Assembly (NCBI GenBank): GCA_963978895.1
Contig: OZ022238.1
Span: 19,154,917-19,218,916, forward strand
Direction of reading: 5' to 3'
DNA from: Erpobdella octoculata
Lineage: Eukaryota; Annelida; Clitellata; Hirudinida; Erpobdellidae
Length of the DNA: 64,000 bases
Below, in pieces: positions 45,001 to 58,296 of this stretch. A program made the position numbers and the translations under genes. Position 1 is the first letter of the stretch. Each line of letters starts with the position of its first letter. A model generated the notes under the pieces. The model saw nothing but the letters and a program-made list of their open reading frames with translations. It was not told the DNA's origin and made no database searches.

Positions 45001-47943
45001 GCGAGCGAGAACGGGAAAGCGATCGGGAGCGGTAAAGCGGGTGGGAAAGCAAGAAGAAGCAAAAGAGAGAGAGAACGAGCAGGAGCGGGAAAGCAAGCGA
45101 GGAAGGAAACGGGAGCGAGATAAACGAGAGAAAAACCTCTAAAAATCCCGGGCAACGCCGGGTACCCCACTAATTTCTAATAAATATATGGTTTTTGAAA
45201 GCTACAACCTTGCTCATTTTTTTTAAACGACTTTAAAGAAGTTTCATAAAGCACGCGTCTTTCATCGTTCAACTCACAACAATAAACTGTCATGAAGTGG
45301 AGATAAAATTATGAATCGTTACAGCAATAAACACTTTTGGTCGCTGGAGAACTTTCTTTTGATGTGCACGTTGAGCCACTTCTATGATAATATAGTTTAC
45401 AAGACATTGTTGTTTACACAGTTCATAAAAGATGTTACAGTTTACATCATCACGTAACCTAATCGACAATAAATGGTAATGGACAGTCTTATGCGTTGAA
45501 ATGCAAGTCAATAAGCTGATCTTGTTTATTTATTTCAATTAAAACTGTACTAATTAAAATTTAACTGAGTAAAATTTCAATTTAAAACTCAATGTTCGTG
45601 TCGTGTTGATTTCAACATAAGTAATATAATAATAATATGGATAATATTCAATATAAGTAATATAATAATAATAATATGGATAATATTCAATATAAGTAAT
45701 ATAATAATAATATGGATAATATTCAATATAAGTAATATAATAATAATATGGATAATATTCAATATAAGTAATATAATAATAATAATATGGATAATATTCA
45801 ATATAAGTAATATAATAATAATATGGATAATATTCAATATAATAATATAATAATAATATGGATAATATTCAATATACGTAATATAATAATAATATGGATA
45901 ATATTCAATATAAGTAATATAACCATATATAACCCTGTGTTCAACAATCGAAATTATCTCGGCGGGAAATGGGAATGTTTGCGAGAAATAATGCCGTTCG
46001 TGACTAAGTTCTGTTAAACCTTTCGACGTACCTGTTCCTGTCAGTCCAATTAAAAGTGTGCACACAGTATGACAATCATTGTTTCACCATCCTGACATCT
46101 CCTAAAACGTTTCCGTCCGTGTTCTAATTCGTTTTAAGCTTATGCTTACTTACAATATTTGCATTCCTTAACATTTTGTTTTCGTTAAACAAGTATATCT
46201 TTTGTTTATTCTTTAAATTTAATTTAAATGTCACTTTACTTACGATTGAAAGTAATTAATTACTGAGACTTCTTCTGTTAAAGTTACCTAACCCCTAATC
46301 GATATCAAAACGTAGAAAACAGCATTTGAAAACTCACAACGTGTAATGAATGGTTGAAGAGAGACTGTTGAGACATTTGTGCTTCAGTGGAAGATGCATC
46401 GTCGATCAAATTCTTGTTTACAAACTTTCTGTGGCGGCTTTCATTCTGCTGGAATTCTCCGCGATAGCAGCGGTCAGGATCTTCGTAGATGTGCTGCTGC
46501 TGATGACTCCGTACGCTCGACTGGGTTGCTAAGGGTTTCTTGCGACCCACCCTCTCACATGAAAAGCCGAACCAGCCTTCGACGTCCTATGAAACAGAAG
46601 ATTTTCATAGTGAAACTGATGATAATGAAATTCCGTTGGAGAGATCTGAAGTTTATCTCCCTCCCCCCACTATTTCTCCCTCAACGGTAAAGACTCTTAA
46701 CTTAAGAGGCTTCTGCAATACTAAATGGAAGATAACGAGAAACGATGTTGTTTGAATATTCAGCATACATCCTCACAAAAATCTGAGTATGTTTACTACT
46801 TACTATTTAAGAAACTTCTAGGCAATAAGACAGGACCGGTACTGCATAGAGTAGGTGTGCAGTCTAGCGTGATAATTACAAAACCAGATCCGGCATGCGC
46901 GTATTTCTATATAACACGTAAACTCACTTACAAAGTACGACCTGACTGACGCATACTGGACATAAATCACCTTTGATACTAGGTGCCAGGTTTCAATCCT
47001 GGCAACGGCTGACCGCGGCACACCCATGTGGCCAATGTAGCAAATATCATTTTTTAATTCAATTGATTAGGAACAATTAGGTGAATTTGTAGGTAAAAAT
47101 CTGTTATTTATAATTCTCATACTAATTTTAATCGAAGTTAAACATTATTTTTCCAGATTCCACTATACGGTCTATACTATAGATATTAATTGAAATCCCA
47201 TGGCTAGCTGGTATCTATTACTTTACAGACTACCTTAACGTGAAGTCACGATTTCTACAACACAGTCACGTAAAGACACACACACACAAATACGCAGGTA
47301 AAACTCAGGTCATCTATCGACTGCTCCACATGGAGAAGCGCGATTTGACTCAGTCATGCAAGAGAATTGTAGTCGCTTATAATTACATACCGACATCAAA
47401 GGGGCATGTATCTGGGCCCCAATGAGGGGGCATGTATCTGGGCCCCAATGAAGTCGACTCTGCCAACGAGATGCGTGCGAGGTCAGCAAATGTTTGATTC
47501 GTATTAAAAGTTTGACAAGCAAATGTGCTCTAAGTGGTGGAAAAATACTTAAAACAAACTGTAGATTATAACACCAGCTTTCGCACTCAAAGACTCATTT
47601 TAACTTTCTAATAAATTAAAGTTGTATACCATTATAATATTATAATAAAAAACATATAAATCCATCAATACAAATAAGGAACAAACCATTGATTTGCAGT
47701 TTGCAAGCAAATTTCTGAGGTTTAGTAACAACTTGCCTACAAGTGATTCTTCTCTGCAAAACAAACATCCGATATAAACAAACGAACTTAATCGAATAAA
47801 AACCGAACCGAACCGAATTGACCACGAAGCTCAAAAGCTATAATTGATATCAAATGTCACCAATATATGTTTCCCAATTACATTCTTTCGCTTCCTTACT
47901 ATATGGAGTATATCCGTACTTCCGTACATATATCAACGTTGTT

Positions 47944-48016
<73 letters not shown>

Positions 48017-48300
48017 GATGTGACTAATTGAGGCGCGAGGGCCTGGGGAATTGGTACAATAAAAGAACTAAAGAGGCTGACCGTAACGAGATACTCTCGA
48101 CGATAGAAAAGAGAAAGATGGAGTCGAACGAAGAAAGAAAAATAAGCAACTAAACGTAGAAGTAGAATTAATAATGGATACGAAGAAAGAAGTAAATAAA
48201 GAACAAAAATTAATGGCAGTACCTCGTCAGTAGGGACTTCTTGAAAAGTGATATCGTCAGCACCTGGTTGCGACGGGGGGATCTGCTGGGCCAGAGAAGG
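42060..48300 (-). CDS. PDZ- and DH-domain Rho guanine-nucleotide exchange factor (core exons)
   Basis: Proteins with DH domains load GTP on Rho-family GTPases; a PDZ domain suggests membrane or junction scaffolding. Exons in order: 48300-48223, 46586-46338, 44944-44754 (PDZ), 44655-43410 (1246 bases), 43260-43069, 42915-42808, 42734-42627, 42543-42493, 42357-42300, and probably one starting 42123. Phases agree at each join. PDZ: MTLQKSSTNEYGFSLKG with GLKVGDEIGALNGRNL. The large exon encodes a Ser/Asp-rich linker of about 415 residues. DH: FLDQYFERLIHLEVDYIRTL, FSRPLRHQYLSD, LLNKLNEKNVFVTFYSEADD, LANLLTRPVQ. The helix after RPVQ reads YVFDLCSLLSQF, lacking the usual RLPKY-like motif. A PH domain, normally next, is not convincingly seen. 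PDZ before DH occurs in Tiam- and RGS-RhoGEF-type proteins; I could not assign it to either. Confidence 0.8.
44984..45173 (+). mobile_element. Short Helitron-like element in RhoGEF intron
   Basis: ACGGGAGAGCGAGCGAGAAC and other degenerate units of the GGGAGCGGGAAAGC type are followed by ACCTCTAAAAATCCCGGGCA, ACGCCGGG hairpin and TACCCCACTAA, then T. This fits a Helitron 3' end with CTRR = CTAA. Confidence 0.7.
45174..46337. other. RhoGEF intron with 36-bp tandem repeat
   Basis: Apart from the repeat at 45610-45925, this is AT-rich intron sequence between the exons at 46586-46338 and 44944-44754. No other feature was recognised. Confidence 0.5.
45610..45925. repeat. AT-rich tandem repeat, ~36-bp unit, about 9 copies
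   Basis: The unit contains AATATAAGTAATATAATAAT followed by AATATGGATAATATTC, with three-base (AAT) length variation between copies. It produces spurious Ile-rich open frames on the minus strand. Confidence 0.93.
46925..47040 (+). mobile_element. tRNA-like SINE fragment
   Basis: TGCCAGGTTTCAATCCTGGC is a good B box with a stem-like surround, preceded by GCATACTGGACATAAATCAC and followed by CGCGGCACACCCATGTGGCC. A related phrase (GCATATTGGACATAAAAGCA ... CCAGGTTTCAAGCCAG) occurs at 60145-60205. A-box and tail boundaries are unclear. Confidence 0.5.
47398..47452. repeat. 27-bp direct duplication
   Basis: GGGGCATGTATCTGGGCCCC followed by AATGA occurs twice in tandem. Confidence 0.95.
47949..48010. 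repeat. (CT)n microsatellite
   Basis: About 30 CT units within a RhoGEF intron. On the sense strand it is (AG)n. Confidence 0.97.
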
Positions 48301-48570
48301 CTGCCGAAGTACAAATAAACAAATATACATTATTTTTTTACAACACTAGAAAATTATAAATAACGAATACAATAATAGTAACAGTAGAGTGCATACGGCA
48401 GCTGTTAAATTAATAATCATGCAATTAATAATACTTAATCATCTTCTATTGACTGAAAAATCAATTCAATATACCGATATTATAAAAATCTTTAACATAC
48501 CTAATGAAATCATTACTCTGCGACACCAGCTATGTACATAATAAAATATAACTTGATAAAACTCAACGTG

Positions 48571-51500
48571 CACCCAGCAATATCACGCGCGCTTGCAAGT
48601 CTTTGATATCTCAAAGAAGGCCGCTCCAGCGACGTTTTCGATTTAACATATATTAATACATTTCGACAGTCAATTTGCTTTAGATCGAATTTTGCCCTGC
48701 GCATGGATGTCTGAATAATAGCACATTATAGTCGATGCTCCATAAGATGAAACAAGAAAAGACTTCCTTCGGAGATATCGAGGTCCAATAAATTCATTAA
48801 GTATTTTAGAACAAAAGGATCGCTATTGCGCTTCTGAGGAAAACAAAATTGACGGATATCGTTAAAGCCCTGAGAGATAATAAACAAATAGTTTTTTTTC
48901 AAATGCTAATCCAATTTTCGTCTTTTGAAGATGAACAGTGAAGTATTTTAAATGAGTGTAGGCCTACCGATAGACTATGAAAAGTCGTCAACAGATATTT
49001 TAGCCACCATATGTATTTTCATGAGACATAATTAAATATATATTTTTTATATATTTATATGCTATCATTGTTGTCCGTTTTTTAATAATAAGCCAAAGTT
49101 TTTTGTAAATTGCTCAAAATTCCAACAGTTCGGAACACACACATACATTGCCTTGTATATATAATAACCACTATTATAATTGCCGTCTTGATATTACGTG
49201 ATAAAATAGAATAGTTATTCGAAGTACTTACTGTAAGATAGTATCACTGAAAACAATGTAACGATGACCTCTGACAAATCTTGTTCTGGTCGAAAGTACC
49301 AATTCAGAACCGGAAGTATCTACCTGAAATATTTGCATAACAAACATATTTATTATAAAATCGTGTAACATTTACCGCTTTAGTGTTATTTCTATTTTGC
49401 CGTAAATTAAGGTAAGCTATATGGGATGGATGGAATGCTGGCATCTTGGTCAGTTTGGACAAGAAAATGAGAGTCTGGTTTTTTAGGTAGATGTTTGAAT
49501 AAATGACTGGAAAGGTGTAAATAAAGCAATTTGTGTTGCTTGCGTAATACTTCTAGTGTTTAGTCGCCTGTAATTTTCTGGCTGGCGGCAATAAAGTTGT
49601 CCACGCAAGCATTCGACAATATTATCGGTTTAAATATTTATATCATTCATGTTTTTTTAATAAAAAATGTTTGCCATTCAAAGTTAAATAAATCAGGTTC
49701 CGAAATAACTAAAAAATAGGCTGTATTTATGTAATGTTACCTTTTCTTATGAAAAAGTCAAAATTCTTATTAAACTTCTAAATAAATTAAATATCTTAAC
49801 ATTTTAAGTGTTGACACTCAACGACCTATTACTATTTTTACAAGAAATTTTATGTGACGGTGGTGACGATGTGCGCGAAGGGAATAAATAACAACGTACG
49901 CGTTCAGAAGTGTTTAAGCATGAATTACCAAACTAGTCATGACACTCAATTGTGACTAGCTATGCCATTTTACAGGATATAACAAGTCACATAATAGCGG
50001 AACCACAACAATGTGAGCGCTAACGATAACCAATAAAATTCGGTCGTGCATAATAGCTCCAGTTGATGAAAGAGAAGTAAGATACATTAAAACACCACAC
50101 CTTTCCTACAAACTTACACGCGTCAAGCCGGTAGACAATGCCAGCAGCGAAAAACCTTTCGACGTAATCAAGATTACCGACTACAAATGGATTTACAATC
50201 GAGTTTACAGATTTATGAGCGTTTCAAAGCTATCTCTTTATGACTTCAAAGAGTGTAAGCGAGAGTTAGTGGGAGAGATGAAGAGAAACGAAAGATAGAA
50301 GGAAAGAGAGAGAGAGAAGCTCCTTCAAGGCAAGAAATTCAAATCGTCCAGGTTAACTTGCCTAGCAGAAGTTGGGGTCATCTAAGGTCAAAGAGATCTT
50401 TCTGTTACTGCGTGTTCCTTTAACTTCTTCACCTAACTCTCATAGCTTACTATTGTCTGTTTATTCTAATTTTTACAAATTAATATTTTTATTTTTTATA
50501 ACTTCTAAAATTTATTTAAATAATAAAATTATAAATAGATTTTCTATAATTATTAATAATCATTAAATAATGTCAACGTAAATGATACAGGTAATCTACG
50601 CATAACCACAAATAAACTGTACACATATTTACAGGCATATACCTACCTGGGCAACGACAAAAGCCGCGCCAATATTTCCAGTACAAGGTCCAGAGGTCAT
50701 ATATTGACCTTTTAAACTTTCTTTGATATTCTTGAAGAAACGTGCGAGCCGTCAAAATCTACCCGACGATGTTTGCATTTTAAAAGTTATTGAAGCAATA
50801 AAACTCCATTTAAATTTTTTGTTAACTTCGCCATGATTGCTTGAGTCATGCGTTGATATATATCTTTTGACGCTTAAAAACATACTTCCCGTCATCTCAT
50901 CTAGCTGAAATTTGGTTTTTTGAATTTCTGTCAATGACTTGCATTCTATTAAATTTTCACATCAATTGAACAAATATTGAAAAAAATTTTGAAAAAATAA
51001 ATTAAAATTTTAAAAATTACAAGAAATAAAACCATCCGTTTGAAGTTCATTAAGAAACAAGTAAGCAGTAAAAAAACAAGTTTTTCCCAAATCCCTTATA
51101 TTTATGAATTTGCCGGCTTTTCATTTATTGCATAAAAGTTTTCTTTAAAACGAAATTATTCTTTAATTTATTTATTTAGACTTCTATATAATTGTATTTG
51201 ATATGTTTTTGTTTTAAAACATAGATAATAGTTTTTTTTTAATTACATTTTTTTTTCATTTTTTAAAAACTTTAATAGAGTGCATGAGGAGCGAGCTTAT
51301 ATTTCAAATTTCAGCTCGATTTGATGACGAGAAGTTGATTAATGTTCACATACATACATACATACATTTTTTTTTTTTTTTATAATAGTTTATAGTCCTT
51401 TACACCAAGTGTTTTAAGACTAAAACGGCTGTGTCAGAAGCACCTAAGTACTACCAGTCGTGGATCATAATTTGATCCTTTAACTTTTCCCTCCTCCTTT

Positions 51501-54130
51501 CTCCAGGCTTGGGACTGGCTTGCAAAAGCAAGGCGGAGTTCATACATACATACATGCATACATACATACATACATACATACATACATACATACATACATA
51601 CATACATACATACATACATACATACATACATACACGGGTACTTATTTGTGGGTGTATGTACCTAGCTATGTATGTAGATATGTGTACATATGTGCGTGTC
51701 ACACATGAGGCGTTGCTTATCTCTGATAACGATCGATAATAACTGTGACAACTTATGATTTTTTGTCGCCATCTGATGTGTAGAAATAAATCGTAGCAAG
51801 GAAGGCGTGACATGATTTCTTACGCAGCTTCGACTTTTCTCCATGCGATTGCGTCACAGATAAGCACGTGCCAGGAAAATTCCATCCTTCGTGTCATTCG
51901 GTAACGCCCAACTGATTGAACGCATCAGATATGAAAAATTAATCCTTTTCATTGCTATTATCTGCATAATTATTTTTGGTTTTGTAGGTGGGCTGCTACA
52001 AGTCATACTGCTGGGTAATTCAATTATTAAGTTGAAATAAGCACTCGAATATTTGATTTCTTCTTTTATAAAGCTAGATTTGTTGCGCAAGGAATAGATA
52101 GAAATTATTAATAGTATTTAATAACGTTATTAAAATGGTTGTTTAGTTGTTTAGTTCTATAAAAACAATTAAGTATCGCCTTCTTGCGCAATGTTACTCA
52201 ATCGGGTGAACTTTGATCGTGAATATCTAAAAGCTAACAAGCACTTGAAGACGTTCGCGCTTTGATGTTCTAAAAGTATAAAAATCAATTAAACATTGTT
52301 TATTTTCTTCGGATTGGACTATTGATTGATGTTTTATTTATTTTTTAATTGTACACGTGTCTCAATAAAAAAAAAACTTTTAAAAATGGTTTCCATGTTA
52401 AAAATCGTTAAATGGTCTGGAAAAGGACAAAACGACCACGAGATAGCGAAGCGAATTTCAATTTAAAATTTCCCACAAGAACAACTGAATGTTATCTATA
52501 TATTTTCTTCATTATCACATAAATATTTATAATAAATAACTAAAAACGATTACTTTAGAGAGACAAAATTTGCCTCCAGGTCAACACTTCGGCCACTGTG
52601 GCGAACCAACCATGTATCCTGCATTTTGCATATAAACCTGAATGTCACATTTTCAGTACGCCAAGACTTGGGCCTCTTCGGTAAGCATTTGCAACCTAAT
52701 AGACCAATTGACCCCCATAGTAGGCAGGTAACAATGTATGAATGAGGGTGTCCAAACGAAATATATCTTAATTGAACGAGTTATACATGACCGACGGAAT
52801 AACAACTTAGCGTAACACTTGCAACCTTCAAATATGCAGATGAGAGAAATTAATCATTGAGGTATGAGAACATTTTAATTTTAACTGCCGTTTAACACCT
52901 TAATAACTCCGACACTGATCCATGATGGGGAAAGGTGGCAAATCCTAGTGGAAAAAAGGTGAAACACTAATCGAACTGAGAGATAAGGGTTCGGCTCCAC
53001 CGATCCTGAAATTGTGCCCAAAGTGACACTCGGATAGGGTTAGAGAATGACTGAAATAAAAAGATAAACATCTACTCGTCCATGTGCCGCGATTACAGCC
53101 TGTCCAAATAGATGGGGTCAGACTCCCAAGAGGCATGTATCAAATTCCAGTTAGGTGTCGTTGTAGGCAACAGACGAATCGTCAACATACATAGCATCTC
53201 TATTGAGTCTCGGTCTCGAGATGTTAACAAAGATTATAGCCTTGAATGATTGTACTACGTATAATTTCAGCTGTCAAACCTAATGAAATGGTAGGTCAGT
53301 TTCATTAGCCGATCGATTCAAATAACCGTTTAAATAACACCTTGTGTGTCTGCTTGCATGAAACTCGAATATTATTATGAGTACCATGGGCATTTCTATG
53401 ACTATGATCGGAAAGTGAGTTAACATAGACTCCCATATATAAAAAAAAACTACTAGTACATGGGAGTGCATGGTTATACTAGGAAAGTAGTGGTAATTCA
53501 ATGACTCTCATGTTAACTCGAAGGACATGAGATATTGATGGAATATTGAAACATTTAAAGAAGGCATAATTTAAATTAAACAAAATATCTTGTATAAAAT
53601 CATTCTTGAAACGCTTACCTGGAGACAGAAATCAAACTGCAAATCGTCTGCTTGAACCCTAGATAGAATTGCTTCCTTCACAGCTGCAATTTGCACAACA
53701 AAAATTTTTTATTGAAATTAATAAACAACTAGAACAAAATAGTTAATGTGTTTCAGAATCAAATAAGAAAATAGGCATCTTAACCTGGATTTGATTTTGG
53801 TTATATATACATGACTGTTAGTCAAGTGCTATTATTAAAGTCAAAGCGATTAAAAAAGAGCTGAGAATAAGTAAATAAATGCCATCACAAGAACCGGGAA
53901 ACGTCAAAATTCGTATTAACAAAGCGAACATCTGCCCAAATCAAAGTTTATGAATGAAGAGAAACCGAACGAAATCAGAGAATAATTGAGCAACACTGAG
54001 AAGAAGATTTGAGAAATACAGAATAATTCACTGGAGAGGACAGAACGGATTAGAGTACGTTCCCACGATTTATTTATTTGTTGAAAACGAGTGAAACTTT
54101 ATAAAGGTAATAAGTCAGTGTATGAAAGAG

Positions 54131-54197
<67 letters not shown>

Positions 54198-55268
54198 GAG
54201 AGAGAGTAAGAGACATAGAAAGAGAATGAGAGAAAGAAAGAAAAGATACTTGCAATCCCCACACTTCAATGACACGAGACAATCCATAGTGTCATTATTC
54301 GTTTCAATCGTTGCACAATCCAAACACTTTCACACTGAACAAGCTCACCAATGGATACAGATCGACTGACAGATAGATAGGGGCACCGAGCAACGGCGTC
54401 CACACACGCATAGACATACAAAAGGACCATACGCAGGGTGTCAGTTCAGTCATGTGAAAACGGTCAGATTGAAATTATTTAAGCCCCTGAGGATCATTAT
54501 TATCAGGGGCCTTATATGTGTGACGCCACAGAAAGGCCAAATTGATTTACCGGGTGGTTGGACGAAACTGTTATGTTATTTCGACTTCCGTAATGTAATG
54601 TCATTTTTCAAGTTTTCTTCAATTAAAAGCCCTGTCAGAACCAATTAGGAACGATGGATTGAGCAATGGATTCACCGTAACACTACCTCAACCTCAACCT
54701 TTATAAGTAATATTGTAATTCTATTTACATCACTATTTGTCTGTATGGTAGTCATTAGGACTACCTATGGAAAAGCCGTGAAATTCCGTATTCCAATAGA
54801 AAAAAACATTCTAAAAATTATCTTCTGCTAAAATATATTTCAGTCGTTCTGAGCCCTCTTGCTAAAAATTTTGCAAAGAACATCTTTTTAATTATATTTT
54901 TGCTACCCATATCAGTCCCTCAAAATGGATGATACGGCTCTGAATACGGAACAATATTTTTGCAAAATGAGAAGTCGAACATGTTCCAGGCAAAACATCA
55001 ACCAGCAGTGTTTCTCTTCTTACGCACACAAACAACATCACAGAAGAGAATGTCTTGTTGTCAAAGGGAAGGTTATTCATTAACCGTCCCAGTCCGAGCA
55101 AATTAGATGGAGTCCATAAAAAATTGATTCTTTCACCTTAAAGACCGCATCAAACAAGATAGATTACAGCCTCTTTACACATATTATACGTTAACGTACG
55201 TTAACCACAATTATTACAAATAAACGTTGGGCAAAAAGTTATACTGCGTAAGTACGTACGTATATATG

Positions 55269-55302
<34 letters not shown>

Positions 55303-57676
55303 TGGATGTATGTATGTATGTATGTATGTATGTATGTATGTATGCATGTATTTATGTATTTATGTATGTATGTATGTATGTATGTATGTATGTATGTATG
55401 TATGTATGTATGTATGATGTATGTATGTATAAAACAAAAGAAAAATGTAAAAATGGCATTAAAAGATAAAACAAGATTCTACATACTTATGAACAGAAGA
55501 TTTTCGTTCTTCAGTTGAAATTTCAGATAAATTCTTCCTGAAAATTGTATGTAAAATAAATTTTAAACCAAATTAGTAAAATAATTTATTTTGATGCTAA
55601 TTTGTATCGAGCAAAAATTGAATAAAGCTAACATATTTTAAAAGCATTTGGGATCAACCCGCCACAGATATGGTAGCGAGACCTTTAACAAACGCCGTGT
55701 ATTAACATCAAAGCCGGTACCGATCTGGAGCACACTGATGTGCACATACCTACAATTACACACACACATATATGCATGCATACATACACACGTGAGTAGT
55801 CATACGTTTTGCAGTCATACTACCACTCGCTGTCTACGCACAACATTTGGAATGACAACGTGTGCTGGCTGTTGCCATCTGCTTATACCAACCTACCTAT
55901 TTATCTGTACGAATCATTTTCTTCATAACAATTCTTCGCAGTGTGAGCCATCTAGGGTATTATTTTACTATTCAATGGGCTTCTAATAAATAGTGTGCGC
56001 AGGTCTAATCTTGCAGTCAGCCGCTAATTGTAAAATAGTAGTAAAAATAGACTTAATTTCATAGACTTGGTTAGTTGAGCTCAAAACCAAACAACTTGTA
56101 GAAAAAAATCACAATATGATATCATTGCTCATGCAAATACTATATGATTTAATTACTTTTGAAACTTTATTAGTGTTCATTGCGAGATATCCACTGAAAT
56201 TTAGTGACTAAATACTTATTCCCATGCTGCTACAACTGAAGGAAAGTAAAAATGCTTTCATGCCATACTGACTATGCTCCACTAAATCTTTTCATTCGGT
56301 TTATTTGCAAATTAACATCTCTCAAATTCTCAACGATTAAGCCCGTCTAATTACTCGGAAAGTGACACGGACAATAAGAAACGGAACAAAAAAAGTTAAA
56401 ACAAAACAGATAAATTCGTGGTATTTTCGCTGCTCGTCGGTGCGTGAAATTCTTAAGATTTTAACGGCTAATTTAGCAGAGAGTAGCACTAATTTTATTC
56501 AATCATTTCGTGTTGAAGTTGAATAGAGAAAAAAAGAATGCAAATTTACACGTAATTAACGCTCAACGTGTCACTGAGCAATTATTTAAATTCTATTATT
56601 TAATCACCGTTATTTATTCAATATAAATGTAGAAAAAGCATAATATTACAGTGTTATGGTGTAATTAATGTAACCAATGTAATTGAATGTAACATAATGT
56701 TTCAATACTACGATGACAAACACACGAACCTATATCATTGCATTCCTTTTCCTGATATTCCATGTAAAGAACAGTTTATTTATATTTTATAGTCATACGC
56801 ACTTTAAACTCTATTTTTTTCCATTTTAAATGAAGCACAATTAAACAGCGAAGACAAAGCTTTTACGTCGTATAACTTTTTTCCCCAGGCTTCGACTTAT
56901 ATATCTGCCGGACCTCAAGCGGTTAAGTTACTCCGCCCATCTAGACTAACCATTGGTTCAAAAAGGTCAAGAAGTTAACGCCGCCAGGGTGATTTCATTC
57001 TCAAAATTCTAAAACTACAAAAGCAGACTGGGGTTGTAAGCCATTGTCGTGACATTTCGAACCTTTAAATTTTCAATTAACCAACAGCTTAACCTTTGTA
57101 ACTTGCAGTCACTCTTAAAAATGAAATAGAAGAAGTTTCACTTTTAAAAGTTTCAATGAGGTTTTTAGATCAATGTAGATTGACTCGTTTGATCTTTAAA
57201 CAAAAACTAAATTGATTTTAATTGGGGGGAGGGGGTAAGGTATAATGATTGAAAAATAAATTTAGTTTTATACAATATTCAATTATGATGATGATTATGA
57301 AAATAGGAATAATAAAAATAAGAAGAATAAAATTAAAAGAAAACAAACGATAGAATTGAAAATCAAAAATCTCTTCATTTGTTTATTTGTTTGATGATGA
57401 CTTGCATAAAAAGCAGGAAGCAATTCAGAAGAAAGTGAAGGTGTCATAAAGAAACTTCCTTTGTGGTTTTCCTCTCTCAATATCCTTACTTTCTTGTTAT
57501 TTAATATTAATTAATTATACTTTCCTTGTTGCATTTCCCTCCACGTCCATCAACCCATATGCTTTTGTTTGCCAATTCACCTTCCGTATTCTTGGTTCGT
57601 GTCAACTCGTACGAAATCCACGGATTGTCACCGCTGGACTCCATCAGTTTTCGACAAGCACATCTCATTTGATGAT
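48571..57676 (-). CDS. Candidate upstream exons of the RhoGEF gene
   Basis: Minus-strand open segments with good splice sites and compatible phases form a chain leading toward the PDZ exon. 57676-57521 contains NPWISYELTRTKNTEGEL. 53683-53619 contains VKEAILSRVQADDLQFDF. A segment ends at 50649 (acceptor near 50718) with GQYMTSGPCTGNIGAAFVVA. 49323-49232 contains SGSELVLSTRTRFVRGHRY. About 48696-48571 contains KQIDCRNVLIYVKSKTSLER. Phases join from 57.7 kb through 48.7 kb; the link to the exon at 48300 is not resolved. I do not recognise a domain in these pieces. Another open minus-strand segment at about 48740-48850 (DPFVLKYLMNLLDLDISEGS) does not fit the phase. They may belong to the RhoGEF gene or to a separate gene. 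Confidence 0.45.
49324..50648. other. Non-coding, probable intron
   Basis: No exon or element was recognised. 50270-50330 is a GAGA-rich tract; the rest is mixed AT-rich sequence. Confidence 0.4.
51342..51633. repeat. (CATA)n microsatellite split by a SINE
   Basis: CATA units at 51342-51366 and 51541-51633 flank the short interspersed repeat at 51368-51537, which seems to have landed in the array. Confidence 0.9.
51368..51537 (-). mobile_element. Short interspersed repeat with poly(A) tail (copy 3 of 3)
   Basis: On the minus strand: GCAAGCCAGTCCCAAGCCTG, GAGAAAGGAGGAGGGAAAAG, GGATCAAATTATGATCCACG, GGTGTAAAGGACTATAAACT, then an A tail abutting CATA units. It aligns with 22258-22440. Confidence 0.82.
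51634..53618. other. Non-coding, probable intron
   Basis: No supported gene. Mixed sequence without recognised repeats; short open frames here lack splice context or family resemblance. Confidence 0.4.
54132..54207. repeat. (GA)n microsatellite
   Basis: A GA run of about 60 bases preceded by GAAAGAAAG. Confidence 0.97.
54208..55255. other. Non-coding, probable intron
   Basis: No exon, transposase motif or tandem repeat supported on either strand. Confidence 0.35.
55256..55430. repeat. (TATG)n microsatellite
   Basis: About 40 TATG units with point changes (TGGATG, TGCATG, TTTATG) and one 3-base phase shift (TATGATGTATG) near 55415. Confidence 0.97.
55431..57520. other. Non-coding, probable intron
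   Basis: No gene supported. 57215-57245 has a G run (GGGGGGAGGGGG), and 57290-57345 is purine-rich. Confidence 0.35.
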
Positions 57677-58270
57677 CTGTAGAAAAGAATATTGTAATTC
57701 TCATCACCAGCATCATCACTACGATCGATACAGAACAAATGTTACTACAGCGGCACCCTGTGAAGAAACGCCAAGTACTCTATTATATGTCTCGCCGGTT
57801 CTTTAAAAACCTGCTGTAGTCGATTAATATATGATGATGATGATGGTGACGATGATGATGGTGGCGATAATAGTAATTGAAATGTGATATCTATTGCGAA
57901 GATGTTTTATTAACAATCAAATAATTTCTGTGTGTTCACTAATGCTCGATGGAGGTGTCATTTATGTTAGCATTAATATGTCTGTGTGTATCTTGGATTG
58001 TGTCTATCTATGTTTGTGTGTGCACATCTTCATTCACGTATACATGGAGATATTTGTATTTGTGCTTCTTTCTTTATCCACTTCAATGTATATGAACGAG
58101 TAAATAGTGTGTTTACCATTAGGCTTCTTCGAATAATAGCAACACCTGTTCATTTTAATACAGGTAATCCATTTGTTGACATGCAGGTAACTGATTAGAA
58201 AGTGGCGTCTGGTGAGCACAGCTATTCGATCCATAAAATTGAAAGTGACTAAATTATAAAAATACAATTA
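57677..58270. other. Unassigned sequence 5' of the candidate exons
   Basis: A short GATGATGATGG tract at 57833-57870; otherwise nothing recognised. Confidence 0.35.
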
Positions 58271-58296
58271 AAATTGAAAATAAATAAACAAATAGA

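Larger units (their letters stand above)
46587..48222. other. RhoGEF intron
   Basis: Contains the SINE-like piece at 46925-47040, a 27-bp duplication at 47398 and a CT microsatellite at 47949. A plus-strand open frame at 46540-46755 overlaps the flanking exon and is not supported as a gene. Confidence 0.45.

Noticed and set aside
46540..46755. Plus-strand frame with NQPSTSYETEDFHSETDD
   Set aside because: It partly overlaps the minus-strand RhoGEF exon 46338-46586, has no family match I recognise and no supporting splice context. It is left out but not excluded.
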